A stretch of 64,000 nucleotides of DNA from Paulinella micropora (GCA_009731375.1 BJOX01000268.1:68880-132879); one strand, 5' to 3'; numbered from the stretch's first letter, positions 11,222 to 22,871 are shown. Numbers and translations are program-made. Notes: generated by a model from the letters alone, not told the origin.

Positions 11222-12964
11222 CTCTCTCCCCACCCCCCCCCTCCCCCCTCCCCCCCCTCAAATCGGGTGGCAATGGGAATTGGATTACCCACTTCCACTG
11301 CTTGCGAAAGGGTAAATGCACTGAAAGGTCGGCTGCTGTCGTACATAGGTAACTACGAATCGTATCCCATAAAGGCTGCTTCCTAGCCATCTGTGTAAGT
11401 GCCCGGTAGAAGAGTGACATCGGGTATCGGATTTCAATGAACGGCTTCACTACCGCCTCGACGAGGTGACGCCTGGTGGATGACTGACTGGCAAACAGGG
11501 TAAACATCCCTATCAGTGTCCCAATGCGGACGTCTCTTCTGGTAAAGTCATCGGGGGGTGGTAGTCGTGGGAAGCGGACGAGGTTGTCACTCATCGTGTG
11601 AACCCAATTCTTGAACGTGGGCCGCGACTGGAAATCCCTGTCGACTGCCGTAGGCAGGGCAAGATCACATCCCGCAAAACAAGAAAATAGTATAGTCCTT
11701 TCGCTCTTCTTCGAGCTCTAGTCCCCCTGTATAGAACAGTTACTGCTCGCTCTGCTGTGGCTGCCCTGAGTTCCTGATGGCCGTGAGGAGTCTGTGTACA
11801 ACCGGATGGCATGGTGGGAGGGTGACAAGGAGAAGGAGGTCGTCTACCTGCCGGATGCCAAAGAACGATTTTCGAAGCGGTCTCGGGATATAGGCAGTAA
11901 GGTTGGTATGCTCGTCTACCATACATTTCAAGACAGCTAATTGCGCAGATACATATCCGCCGATCGGACACCCATGCAACTGCATGAAGACCCCGTTCCC
12001 CATCGTAAAATGAGCACGATCGAGATCAAGCTGGACGAGAGCAATGACATCAGAAGTTGGAACGTAAAAAAGTAGAAGTCATCTCTCGCCGTAGATGTCT
12101 TATACCCGACTTGGTGTTTCGGTGCCCCTCTAGCAACAGACCACGGTTTCTTTGATACCCGGAAAGCTTCAACGCGGCGGCATGATCGGCCATCGCTCCG
12201 CCCATAAGTGTGGATGAATCGCAACGCGAACATAACGGACTGGAGGACCGACTGCTTGGATAACCACGTGAACATTTGTCTCACGTCGAACTGGTAGGCA
12301 AAGAGATGGGCGGTCCCATCTTGGGCGCGGAAACGGGCCATGGCCCTATGGAGTAGCTCTTGCACTTTAGACAGGTCATTGAGGTTGAAATTCACACAAT
12401 GTTTGCAGAACTCGAGGACTACAAAGGTGAGAATACGGCCGAGGTTGCGTAAAACATATCGCCAGGGGGAACGTTTTTGGTTACATACTAGACGGGACTT
12501 CTCTATCGGGGACTTGTCCTTGGGGAAAATCAACGCAGAATGGAGTCGGACTAGTTTTCGGGCAAGTTTCCCGAATCGTTTCAGGTTTCTGGAAATATAA
12601 AGCTGGAAGTACTCATCGAGTACATCTTCTGGTTTGCGGTCACATGGCATGAAACAAGGGGCTTGTACAACCGCCTTCTCCATCCTGCCATAGGTAAGGA
12701 CCGGGCACTCAACCCATAATGAGTTTGGAACTTCTTGTCGATTGCACAGACTACAAGCCCGTCTAACAAGATCTTAGTTCGGGCAATATCATCTTGATTG
12801 ATCAGTGCAGGCTCGGTCACGCGTCCAAGTTCGCCCGGTCTTGACAATGTCTGCTGGCTAAACCTGAACAAGAAACCGTCCACCTCATTAACCTTTGCAC
12901 CCACCTGAAGGAGCCTTGTCCTCAGTAGATCAAGATAGAATCTTGTGGTCGGCAACGACTTCAC
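11222..12964 (-). pseudogene. Reverse transcriptase of a Penelope-like or unclassified retroelement
   Basis: Several overlapping minus frames (12964-12581, 12683-11937, 12003-11740, 11971-11591, 11594-11222) together resemble one RT. In order they show VCAIDKK plus CPVLTYG, a Lys-rich block IFPKDKSPIEKSR, motif A FDVRQMFTWL, an LHGCPIGGYVSAQLA block (place of G-x-PMG-x-x-S), and the active site RQVDDLLLLV near 11830-11868. The last two Asp are kept, with Val in place of the usual residue before them. The ID-K-N and FD-x-x-x-MFT pattern recalls Penelope-type and related protist RTs; no GIY-YIG or other endonuclease is visible. The C-terminus runs into a C/G homopolymer (11228-11259). Frameshifts make this copy inactive. 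Confidence 0.7.
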
Positions 12965-13036
12965 TTCTCTTCGCGCCCGTTTGCGCTTTTTTCCGCTCGA
13001 CGCTGCGTCGAGGACAGGCTAAATTAAACTAAGTGC

Positions 13037-13330
13037 CGTTGATTGGTATAAACCGGTCACTCACGGACCTTACCCTACCTTTCACTGCGGTTTGCCGGAA
13101 GACTCCGTAAGAAGCCCGTCAGGTTGCTCAGTGACCGTTGATTGGTATAAACCGGTCACTCACGGACCTTACCCTACCTTTCACTGCGGTTTGCCGGACT
13201 GAGACTCCGGCGTAAGAAGCCAGGTTGCACACAGCCACTTTAATCCGAAGGCATCAACAGTTACTCAGAACTGAGCTACCAGACAGCAAATTTCAAGCTG
13301 AACTAAGTGCGCGAGTAACTTTAACTGCTA
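13037..13330 (-). repeat. 5' region of the minus-strand RT element; uninterrupted host repeat
   Basis: A 99-bp tandem pair (units starting 13038 and 13137) is followed by a single-copy part to about 13310. On the minus strand it matches 33490-33573 joined directly to 49361-49475, that is, the two flanks of copia-B without the element. ACTTT at 13237-13241 is the copia-B target AAAGT in single copy. Confidence 0.9.
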
Positions 13331-13919
13331 TGAATAAAAGTGTAACAGGCACAATTGACTTAACTTGAACTATTTGGTGGCAGTAACGGTTACTCCTGAT
13401 TGTGACTTAATAAAATACCGTAGGCTGCCACTTACAGAAATCATTCGAGTCATAACTCGGACTTAATACCAACTTGAAGTTTGACTGTCCAACGTACCAA
13501 CTTGAGTTTGACACAACGCTGCCCCTTAGTTCTATGTCAATCATCAGTGGTGCTATCGAATAAAAGCGTACTACCGTAGTAATATTCGTCTTAGATAGGG
13601 TGAGCAATAGTCCTTATAAGTGCTATTATAACGCGACACAACACGTAGAAAGTCCGAGTCATAGGTCGTAGTAGGCCATCATGAACCACCAATTCCTCGC
13701 AATTAAGCATCTCGATCAAGTGAATCGATTAAATTGATGTTCATGCAGTGCGAGTTAGTTTTCCAGATTGTCAAGAGGTGGATGCGGGCTCACAGGGGTG
13801 AAGGAACTTTTCGGGAAGAAATCTTCAAAGCGTTTGCATTTGCAACTCGTCTTAGTTTTGTGGCGCAACAGTATCGGATATTGCATACCAGAGCTCTAAT
13901 ATTAATATTAATAAAACTG
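13331..13919. other. Unique sequence, no gene recognised
   Basis: About 590 bp. Two short open frames (minus 13607-13407, plus 13734-13925) lack motifs or protein-like composition. Confidence 0.4.
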
Positions 13920-14575
13920 ACTTGACTTAAAATATTTTTATTTTATGATTAATATGAATACTATTATTATTAAATATTAATTTTTTTAGGCTGCAATATT
14001 ATTAATATTAATATTATTGGATTCGTTGTGCTAATTAATATTATTAATAATATTGAAAAAGTTTAACCTATATGAAACTTAAAGTTTGACCTATATGAAA
14101 AGTTTGACCTATATGAAAAGTTTGACCTATATAAAAAGTTTAACGTATAAAAAGTTTGACTTATATAACAAAGTTTGACCTATGTAACAAAGTTTGCACT
14201 AAATAAAAAAGTTTGACCGGCAAACTTTTTTGAAAAGTCAAAATTTTTATATGTCAAACTTTTTATATATGTTAAACTTTTTTTTTTTTTTTCTTTTAAA
14301 GGCTTAAATGAATGTCGACAGTAATAATACAATAATATTGTATTGTATTGTATTAATACAATACAAAAAAAGAAACTATAAAAAAGTTGAAGCTATAAAA
14401 AAAGTTAAAGCTATAAAAAAGCTTAAGCTTGCACGTTTTTTATAGCTTGAACTTTTTTTATAGCTTGAAATTTTTATACAGAAATATTTTTTTATATAAA
14501 TAGAACTTTTTCTATAAATCAAACTAAAAAAAAAAATTAAAGAATAATCTTTTTCTATAACATTCTACTGAAAAT
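13920..14575. repeat. AT-rich minisatellite with self-complementary blocks
   Basis: Begins with ATTAATATTAATA runs. An array of a 17-20 bp unit built on AAAGTTTGACCTATATG (about 14070-14225) then passes into its inverse (TCAAACTTTTTATAT). A second pair, AAGCTATAAAAAAGTT against TTTTTATAGCTTGAA, follows (14370-14470). No coding potential. Confidence 0.8.
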
Positions 14576-14940
14576 TGTCTCCACGAGAATGTCTACAGTA
14601 ATACTTGAATGTCGTCAGCAGTAGGTCTGCGGGGGCAGCCGGCCCGGTGAGAGGCTATCGTCCCAGTGGCAACAATGACCCCGACCAACCAGACCAATGA
14701 AGCCACCTCTATGCCCTTGAGGCTCACGACTCGGCTTTCGTTTTGGCGTGCGCCGCCTAGCCCCGGTCGATCACCGGGGCCGACTCTATCAGGCCCGAGA
14801 GGTGTATTGTGAGAGATTTTTTCGTTATTCCGTAATAAGAGGGAGGGCAAGTAACTGTCATATTTACACTTGCCACTCTCAGAAGTGAGTAGTCATTCAC
14901 GCCAACACTGTCTTATGTGTTCTTGGGAACGTGTTCTAAC
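14576..14940. other. Unique sequence with a short GC-rich hairpin
   Basis: A GC-richer stretch. An 8-bp perfect stem GCCCCGGT/ACCGGGGC lies at about 14758-14778. The minus frame 14850-14593 has no recognisable domain. Confidence 0.4.
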
Positions 14941-14944
14941 CGAC

Positions 14945-15159
14945 CTCAGATATCGCCGGCTGAGGAGAAAGGGTCTAATTAATGTCAGTCCAGTTGAATC
15001 AGTGCTTTGTGGGGGCAGATATACACACTCGGTTCACAAAGCTGGATTGGCATTGATTGTTCTGATATATACGGGACTGATCTAACCGCATACTACCTGG
15101 TTAAATATTGTACATGGAGCGTAAAGTGGAGATATTAGTTACCAACATATTACCTAACA
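14945..15159 (-). repeat. Diverged copia LTR relic, mixed copia-A and copia-B types
   Basis: On the minus strand from 15159 it reads TGTTAG, GGTAACTAATAT, TATTTAACC, TGCGGTTAGATC, AATGCCAATCCA and CCGAGTGTGTATATCTGCC, matching the copia-A LTR in order with indels. From about 14990 it changes to ATTAATTAGACCC plus TCCTCAGC, the copia-B LTR start. No element body is attached. Confidence 0.65.
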
Positions 15160-15299
15160 TTCATTTTCATATTTAAGTCGCTTCCAGCTAAGCTATGACA
15201 ACCTGGTTTTCACAGATCGCTTCAACAACACTTGATCTTCAAGTATTAATCTGTTGTGTGGCCTCTATAGCCTGCAATTTGCAATCATGTGGTATTAAT

Positions 15300-15502
15300 A
15301 ATATTGATGTTTTTATTGAAGTTGAAAACTAGATCCACAAATGTGGATTGTATTGTATCGGGAGTCCACAAATGTGGATCTTGCCGGAGTAAGGGCTAAT
15401 AATACTAATATAATAACAGTAACAACTACTACTACCGGATAATTAAGTTACATAGTGGACATAGCTGAGGGCTCGGAGAAAGGGTCTAATTAATTTCCAA
15501 TG
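15300..15502 (-). repeat. Copia-B-type LTR relic
   Basis: On the minus strand from 15502 it reads CATTGGAAATTAATTAGACCC with one base removed, then CTCAGCTATGTCCA, which is the start of the copia-B LTR. Similarity fades after about 60 bp. It contains two copies of CCACAAATGTGGAT (15330-15380). It begins with CATTGG, as copia-B does. Confidence 0.55.
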
Positions 15503-15777
15503 ATACTAGGCTGGCACGGCTCTATCTATTACAACATGGCTCTGCCGGATCCGACTTTCAATAAGACAATAACTATTTAATACTTGCCACTTTTTTTTAC
15601 GCAAACAATTTCAATAAAGTAAGAAAATACTTGCGACCACTTAGTAGGGATAAGGCATGGGAAGCGTAGATAGATTTTATTAATATCTTTTTTGCTTCCG
15701 GCCACTCAGCTCTATGACTGACAAGTATTCTATTAAAACAGTGCTTGCGTGAAAGAGATAGATAGATAGATAGATGG

Positions 15778-16141
15778 ATGAGATATCGACTAATGTCAGA
15801 AAAAAGGAGCTTCTGATTTCGTCAACCAAGGAAGTCTGTGGGTAAAGTATTAACCCGATGCCCAGCTAAGCCGTGATGTTTGCACGGAAGGGACTGATAC
15901 AGGCGATACCAAAGCTCCCTAGTACCAGGCGGGGCCAGGGCTCGTTCCATAAGCGCCCCTTGCAGAACGAGCTCCCACCTCCATTACAGAGGGCCCAGTA
16001 AGCAGATGGAGTTTCGAGACTGTTCGACAGTCTAGTATAAACCGACAGAGCACTGTGGGTTTTATTCCGGGCTCAACAAGCGAGAAAGGGCACCCTGAGG
16101 GAACAGGATTGTGCTTCCCGTCGCTATTTCGGCATGTGACT
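15778..16141 (+). repeat. Dispersed 365-bp repeat, copy 1
   Basis: Begins GATATCGACTAATGTCAG right after a short (GATA)n and ends TTCGGCATGTGACTTA. Near-identical copies are at 51087-51454 and, truncated, 52445-52631. No intact frame and no box A/B promoter noticed. Confidence 0.9.
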
Positions 16142-16201
16142 TATAGGCGTATGGCTAGGCACACATAAGGCACCCCACCACGGGCCCAGCACACCCACAC
16201 C

Positions 16202-16203
<2 letters not shown>

Positions 16204-16282
<79 letters not shown>

Positions 16283-16362
16283 GGATAGATGAATGGATGG
16301 ATGGATGGATGGATGAATGGAAAGATAGATAGATGGATAGATAGATGGATAGATAGATAGAC

Positions 16363-16448
<86 letters not shown>

Positions 16449-16476
16449 GTAGGTAGGTAGGTAGGTAGATAGATAG
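16204..16476. repeat. (GATA)n microsatellite
   Basis: GATA array with GGAT and GTAG variants, immediately 3' of the OPR/RAP gene. Long minus-strand Ser-Ile-Tyr-Leu frames here are repeat-encoded. Confidence 0.95.
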
Positions 16477-16546
16477 AAGGAACACCGGTTGCTCGGATAT
16501 GCCCTGGCCGCGCACAGAGCGAGCCTGAGTGTCCACCCTTCAAGGA

Positions 16547-18445
16547 CTAGCGCACCTCCAGGAGCTTTCGCCTCATGTAAGACCCTCTTTCCGACGGCCC
16601 GAGACCATTCCATTCAAAAAAGGGCACCGAGACCACCCGCCAGCCCATCGCCCGCAACAGGCGCTGCTTGCACAACGTGATGCTGTTGTATCTCGGTCTG
16701 CTGCTTGCCAGAGTAGCTGTCACAAAATGAGTGGGCCCGTCCACCTCGATGACGAGCTTGTGCTCATTCAAGCAGATGTCCTCGCAAAGGCCGCTTGCAT
16801 TTTTCTCGTTGTCGTGGGGCAACTCTTCAGCCCGCAGCACACTGGACACCTCTTTGTGCAACCTTGAACTTTCGACTGGCTCGCTCATCAAGCTCAACTT
16901 GCAAGCGTCAGCCAGACTGGCGGGTAGTGCAAGGCCCATAGACGGATGCTCCAAATGAAGCGAAAGATGCACGTAATGCAGCTGGCGCATTTCCACCGGA
17001 TTCAACATCACCCTAGAGTTGGGCAAGCAAGCTGGAAAATAACGCTGGATCCACCCGGTCAAGCACGACGCACGCATGCAAAGTGTTCGCAATCGCCTGC
17101 GCATCAAACGAGTCTTCTTCAGCGCCTCACCACACAACGTCCTCAGCACTGCTTCCCCTGGCTGATGACCGAGCTTTCCAAACGCGTGCAAAGTGTTCGC
17201 AATCGCCTGCGCAGTGAACGAGTCCGCTTTCTTCAACGATTCACCACACAACGTCCTCAGCACTGCTTCCCCTGCCTGATGATCGAGCTTTGCAATCGCG
17301 TTCAAAGTGTTCGCAATATTCTGCGCAGTGAACGAGTCCGCTTTTTTCAGCGCCTCACCACACAAAGCCCTCAGCACTGCTTCCCCTGGCTGATGATCGA
17401 GCTTTGCAAACGCGTTCAAAAGGTTCGCAATCTCCTGCGCAGTGAACGAGTCCGCTTTCTTCAGCGCCTCACCACACAACGTCCTCAGCACTGCTTCGTC
17501 TGGCTGATGATCGAGCTTTGCAAACGCGTTCAAAGTGTTCGCAATCGCCTGCGCATCGAACGAGTCCGCTTTCTTCAGCGCCTCACCACACAAAGCCCTC
17601 AGCACTGCTTCCCCTGGCTGATGATCGAGCTTTGCAAACGCGTTCAAAGTGTTAGCAAGCTCCTGCGCAGTGAACGAGTCCGCTTTCTTCAGCGCCTCAC
17701 CACACAAAGCCCTCAGCACTGCTTCCCGTGGCTGATGATCGAGCTTTGCAAACGCGTTCAAAGTGTTAGCAATCTTCTGCGCAGTGAACGAGTCCGCTTT
17801 CTTCAGCGCCTCACCACACAAAGCCCTCAGCACTGCTTCCCCTGGCCGATGATCGAGCTTTGCAAACGCGTTCAAAGTGTTCGCAATCGCCTGCGCATCG
17901 AACGAGTCCGCTTTCTTCAGCGCCTCACCACACAAAGTCCTCAGCACTGCTTCCCCAGGGTTGTACTGGAGATTCGTGATGCTGTTGAGAATGTTCGCTA
18001 TCGCCTGGGCAACTAAAGACGCCGCCTTCTGCTGTGTGACCTTGCCGAGCTCTTCCAAAAACTCAAGGTCGCCCACTCGCGAGTCCCGTGCCCCCAACCA
18101 GACATTGGACAGGTCTTTGCCTCGCAACGAAGGGAGCTGCAGCCTGAGGGCGGCCACGAGCTTGACAAAGGCAGGGTCGGAACGCGAAAGCTTTGTGAGG
18201 GGCCGCTGCTGGCCTCGCACTGCCTTCCCAAGATGAAAAAAGGCTGGCACCGCGTGGCTGGCCTCAAGCTTGCCTGAGCTCCAGAGTTCCAGAATCTCTT
18301 CGGCGGACTTCCCTCGCAAGTAAATCATCACGCGTTTGGGTTTAGGTACGCTTGCATGTCTAGATGAAAGCGAGCGCTGAGGTAGGGAGGCAGCGGAGAC
18401 TGGAAAGCGGAGTGTAAGGAGTACGTACGGGACGACCGCAGCCAA
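16547..18445 (-). CDS. OPR-repeat/RAP-domain organelle RNA-binding protein
   Basis: A 632-codon intronless frame starting at ATG 18445. The N-terminus (about residues 1-38) is basic and hydroxylated, without acids, as in a plastid or mitochondrial transit peptide. Residues about 141-444 hold eight 38-residue repeats with core [20 protein letters not shown] then [13 protein letters not shown], matching the 38-residue octotricopeptide (OPR) format. The C-terminus is a RAP domain ([10 protein letters not shown], then [18 protein letters not shown]). Such proteins bind organellar transcripts and control their stability, splicing or translation. A ninth repeat at 17113-17020 is out of frame after a 4-bp deletion, yet the main frame continues into the RAP domain. 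The target RNA cannot be predicted. Confidence 0.85.
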   Translation of the reverse strand: MAAVVPYVLLTLRFPVSAASLPQRSLSSRHASVPKPKRVMIYLRGKSAEEILELWSSGKLEASHAVPAFFHLGKAVRGQQRPLTKLSRSDPAFVKLVAALRLQLPSLRGKDLSNVWLGARDSRVGDLEFLEELGKVTQQKAASLVAQAIANILNSITNLQYNPGEAVLRTLCGEALKKADSFDAQAIANTLNAFAKLDHRPGEAVLRALCGEALKKADSFTAQKIANTLNAFAKLDHQPREAVLRALCGEALKKADSFTAQELANTLNAFAKLDHQPGEAVLRALCGEALKKADSFDAQAIANTLNAFAKLDHQPDEAVLRTLCGEALKKADSFTAQEIANLLNAFAKLDHQPGEAVLRALCGEALKKADSFTAQNIANTLNAIAKLDHQAGEAVLRTLCGESLKKADSFTAQAIANTLHAFGKLGHQPGEAVLRTLCGEALKKTRLMRRRLRTLCMRASCLTGWIQRYFPACLPNSRVMLNPVEMRQLHYVHLSLHLEHPSMGLALPASLADACKLSLMSEPVESSRLHKEVSSVLRAEELPHDNEKNASGLCEDICLNEHKLVIEVDGPTHFVTATLASSRPRYNSITLCKQRLLRAMGWRVVSVPFFEWNGLGPSERGSYMRRKLLEVR

Positions 18446-18543
18446 AAGGCGCTTGCAACGCGGAAGCTGCGCATGTCAATCCTAGCTCGCACAGAACAGA
18501 CCCAAGCATAGCGAAACAAAACCAGCAGCTCCCACATTATAGA

Positions 18544-18880
18544 TTGATATCACATCGACATTACATGGACAGTACGAAGACAGTACGTGGACAGTACATA
18601 CATACATCGGCAGTACATCGACAGTACATCGACAGTACCTTTGCATTTGCATTCGCATTACATTTGCATTGCATTCGCCTTATGTTCGCCTTACATTTGC
18701 CTTATATTATCCTTACATTAATAAAAATTATCCTTACATTATATTGAACATTACAGTACCTTCAACAATACATTACATTGAACATTACTAACATTTTATA
18801 AATTGTCCAGTACATTAAACTTACATTTTACAGAGCATTTTACACTACATTTTACAGTACATTTAATTTACATGTAACAA
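18544..18880. other. Low-complexity TACATT-rich region, no gene
   Basis: Irregular repeats of ACAGTACAT and TTACATTGCATT upstream of the OPR/RAP gene. The promoter must lie in or before this region, but no core element is evident. Confidence 0.5.
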
Positions 18881-18913
18881 GGGCAAGAAGAGCAAGAAAG
18901 AGAAGAAGGGTCA

Positions 18914-19100
18914 TACATACATACATACATGCATACACACACATACACACATACATACATACATACATACATACATGCATACATGCATACATGCATACAT
19001 GTATACATACATACATACATGCATACATACATTCATACATACATACATACATATGTACATACATACATGCATACATGCATACGTACATACGTACATACAA
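18914..19100. repeat. (ACAT)n microsatellite
   Basis: ACAT array with GCAT and ACAC variants. Confidence 0.95.
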
Positions 19101-19140
19101 GTCTAACTTTGCATGGCTTTTTCTCAATCAATGTGTAAGA

Positions 19141-19153
19141 TTTATAGATAGAC

Positions 19154-19187
<34 letters not shown>

Positions 19188-19276
19188 GTAGGTAGGTAGG
19201 TAGATAGGTAGGTAGATAGATGATAGATAGATAGATAGATAGATAGATGGTAGATAGATGGATAGATAGATAAATG

Positions 19277-19336
<60 letters not shown>

Positions 19337-19345
19337 TAGATAGAT

Positions 19346-19392
<47 letters not shown>

Positions 19393-19462
19393 TAGATAGA
19401 TAGATGGATGGATGGATGGATGGATGGATGGATAGATGGATAGATGGATAGATGAATAGATG

Positions 19463-19502
<40 letters not shown>

Positions 19503-19519
19503 TATAGATAGATATAGAT

Positions 19520-19562
<43 letters not shown>

Positions 19563-19612
19563 CATAGATAGATAGATAGATAAATTTTTTAGATAGATAG
19601 ATAGATAGATAG
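19141..19612. repeat. (GATA)n microsatellite
   Basis: Long GATA array with GTAG, GGAT and TATAGA interruptions. A pyrimidine-rich unique stretch (19613-19810) follows. Confidence 0.95.
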
Positions 19613-19844
19613 ATCTTTCTCTTTCTTTTCCCTCCTTTCTTTTACTTCGTTTTCCCTTTTTTTTGTCCCTTCCTACTATGTTTCTTGATGCTTTTTTTTC
19701 TTTCTAAGTTTCCCTCTACCTCTTTCCCTTTTCCCTGTGTCTTTTTTCATTGTTGTCTTTCAGCTTCTCTGTTTGACTAGAGTCTTTACATTCTGTACAA
19801 TTTGCTTCTTACTAAATTAAATCATAGATAGATAGATAGATATG

Positions 19845-20292
19845 TTTAATCTATGGGCGTGGCTTAGCTTGAAAAGCCATGGCCTCCTATACTACCCCCG
19901 GACAAGAACTTTCAGCACCGGCCAAGCTGCACACCAACCACTGTCTCGCTGTGGTTGGTGTCTGTGCCCAGTTCAAGCCGAAAGGTAGCCGAGCCCTTTT
20001 GAACTATACGGGACAACACTAGAACACTCCCCAGGAGCGTGTGCCATAAGGAGATGATGCGCTTGTAAGCCGAGGTTTCAGGAGTTCACGCTCGTTGTGA
20101 GTTACCTTCTACAACCCCGACTCCATCAACCCTTTGCATCACGCCCCGACTTCATCAGCCATGGTCAGGAGTTGGTTGCCCGTTTAGCCCTTGCGCTGCG
20201 CGCGATTAACGGCGGACACAAAATCGTCATTGTAGGAGATAGTTAGATCTGAACCCCAGGCTGAGTTGCCAGTGGCAGAGACCGTCTCCAGG

Positions 20293-20293
<1 letters not shown>
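19845..20293. other. Unique sequence between GATA arrays, no gene seen
   Basis: About 450 bp of balanced composition with no frame longer than about 60 codons outside the repeats. The inverted pair AACCACTG...TGGTTGG at about 19935-19960 could form a small hairpin. I cannot assign it. Confidence 0.4.
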
Positions 20294-20466
<173 letters not shown>

Positions 20467-20589
20467 AAATATATATATATGTGTGTGTGTGTGTATGTAT
20501 ATAGGTCAGAGGAGGTATTGAAAAAGATATGTATGAAAATAGGAGTGAATATATCTTCTGTTGGAGTAAAAATGTCCAAAGGAAGGGAA

Positions 20590-21300
20590 TTCAATGTGAA
20601 TCAAAGAATTTACAAGAAAAGGAGGATGAGGAGAGGAAGTCAGGAAGGTCAAGGAGGCGTGATTGGGAAGAAAGAAATGAAAGGTCGATTGTCAGCAGAG
20701 AAAGAGCGGAGGTTGAGGAAGTCTTGGTTGTTGATGGAGAGGATGTCGTCGAGGTATCGGAGGAATCAGAATTTCTCGATAAGGTCGTATTGGCGGTATC
20801 GGATGAAGCGGTACTTAAACTCGAATTCGCAGCGAAGACTGTGCAGTTGGTTCCCATAGGCATGCCGATGACTGGGCGGAAAATGAGGGAGCCGAACTGA
20901 ATGAAAGTGTTGTCGATGAGGAAGTCGAACCAAGAGGAGAGTGTGTTTGCGTCGATGATGAGTTGGTTCTCTTCCCATTTGGAATTGTTGGCTAATTTGG
21001 CATCGGAGTAGGATTTAGTTTGCTTCTTCCAGCTGACGGTAAGGTGGGTGAATGCACCAAGGTCGCGTCCGATTTCGAAGAGGAGAAAAATCGTCCAGCG
21101 CATGCGGGTTTGAGATCAGCGTGAGGGAGGAGGGTGTAGAGGGTGGAGAAGTCAAAAGTGTTGATAGGGATGAGAAGAGGATTGAGGTCAGAAGGGATGG
21201 AGCGGTTGAAGGCTTCTATGGTGGATTTAACAGGCTGGGAGTTCTTCACGAACCAAAGGGGGATAGGTTTGATGTTGTTTCGTGTGAATAGATTATCCCC
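20590..21300 (-). pseudogene. Reverse transcriptase fragment (FDFSTLYT type)
   Basis: Minus-strand pieces in two or three frames give, in order, PLWFVKNS, motif A TFDFSTLYTLLPHADLK (about 21120-21160), SWFDFLIDNTFIQFG, the IGMPMGTNC block (about 20840-20870), and the active site RYLDDILSINN with Asp-Asp in 20745-20756. Together these are the core palm motifs of a retroelement RT. Frame changes near 21105 and 20830 and the lack of N- and C-terminal parts make it a relic. GATA arrays flank both ends. The FDFSTLYT/GxPMGTNC combination occurs in Penelope-like and related protist RTs; exact clade uncertain. Confidence 0.75.
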
Positions 21301-21341
21301 TGCAATGTGTGCGAAGGGGAGAAGTATGCGTAAGCATGAAA

Positions 21342-21342
21342 T

Positions 21343-21416
<74 letters not shown>

Positions 21417-21426
21417 TAGATATAGA

Positions 21427-21462
<36 letters not shown>

Positions 21463-21478
21463 TAGAGAGAGAGAGAGA

Positions 21479-21533
<55 letters not shown>

Positions 21534-21535
21534 CG

Positions 21536-21583
<48 letters not shown>

Positions 21584-21682
21584 GAGAGGAGAGAGGAGAA
21601 AGAAGAGTGGAGAGAGAAGAGAACAGAGAAGAGAGAGAGGAGAGAGTGGAGTGGAGAGTGGACAGAGGAGAGAGGAGAGAGG

Positions 21683-21721
<39 letters not shown>

Positions 21722-21734
21722 AAGATAGAAAGAT

Positions 21735-21798
<64 letters not shown>

Positions 21799-21799
21799 G

Positions 21800-21868
<69 letters not shown>
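21342..21868. repeat. Compound (GATA)n-(GACA)n-(GA)n-(GATA)n array
   Basis: GATA to 21443, GACA to 21460, GA and GGAGA variants to 21683, then GATA with AAAGATAG units to 21868. Confidence 0.95.
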
Positions 21869-21869
<1 letters not shown>

Positions 21870-21914
21870 GCTCTAGCGGCATGCGGGTGAACAACTAACA
21901 ACAGATTCACAGTC

Positions 21915-22500
21915 CTGAACAGAGAGGAGAGAGGAGAGAGAGGAGAGAGAAGAGGAGAGAGGAGAGGAGAGAGGAAAGAGGAGAGAGGAGAAAGGACAGA
22001 GAAGAGAGAAGAGAGAAAGAGAGAAAAGAGAAGAGAGAAGAGAGACAGAAAAAAAAAGAGAGAGAAGAGAGATAGAAAAGGAAAAGAAGAGAGAAGAGAG
22101 GACAGGGTAGGAGAGGAGAGAGGGGCGATGAGAGAGAAGAGAGAAGAGAGAAGAGACAAAAGAGAGAAGAGGGACAGGGTAGGAGAGGAGAGAGAGAGGG
22201 AGAAAAGAGGGGAGAAGAGAGAAAGAGAGAAGAGAGAAGAGAAAAGAGAAAAGAGAGAAGAGAGAAGAGAGAAGAGAGAACTTCCCACTTATTCATACGA
22301 GTAGACAGTTTTTTATTAAAACAGTGTTTGCGTAAAAGAAGAGAGAAGAGAAGTGAGAAGAGAAGAGAGAAGAGAAAAGAGAGAAGAGAGAAGAGAGAAG
22401 TCCTCTCCTACTCTGTCCTCTCCTACTCTTCTGTCCTCTTCTACTCTGTCCTCTCCTACTTTGTCCTCTCTTCTTCTCTTCTCTCTTCTCTCTTCTCTCA
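21915..22500. repeat. GAGAGGA/AGAGAAG purine-rich array
   Basis: Irregular GAGAAGA units on the plus strand to 22280, a short unique spacer sharing TATTAAAACAGTG with 15735-15747, then the same purine array to 22400. It then switches to a pyrimidine array (CTCTCCTACTCTGTC) to 22500, so 22330-22500 can fold back on itself. Confidence 0.85.
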
Positions 22501-22738
22501 GCGTAGGAGAGGATGGCGCGAAAAGGCTGTCAAATGCCACTATCTTACGTGGACCGAGGGCTCTAACCCCTCCAAAAATCGACGAAGGATGTCATTTTCT
22601 GTTGAATAAGCTTATGGTCGTACGCCCTAGCAGGTAGTTATAAGTTTATTTCAAACTGTTGCATCATTACATCAAACCGTCGGCATGCCGTTCATGTGCA
22701 CTTTTGCTGCTTGATATTGTATTTTTTCCACGCTGCTT
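22501..22738. other. Unique spacer, no gene seen
   Basis: About 240 bp between a purine/pyrimidine array and a (CT)n tract; no convincing frame. Confidence 0.4.
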
Positions 22739-22742
22739 CTTG

Positions 22743-22773
<31 letters not shown>

Positions 22774-22871
22774 CTTCTCTCTCTCTCTCTCTCTCTCTTC
22801 CTCTTTCTCTTCCTCTTTTCTTCCTCTTTCTCTTCCTCTTTCTCTTCCTCTTTCTCTTCCTCTTTCTCTTC

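Noticed and set aside
16124-16613. Ser-Ile-Tyr-Leu proteins
   Set aside because: Translation of GATA repeats in all three frames.
17100-18000. CRISPR-like regular repeats
   Set aside because: The 114-bp periodicity is a coding OPR repeat without spacers, in a eukaryotic gene.
16946-18016. Long plus-strand frame of 356 codons
   Set aside because: It is the antisense shadow of the OPR repeats; the minus strand carries the 38-residue repeats and RAP domain.
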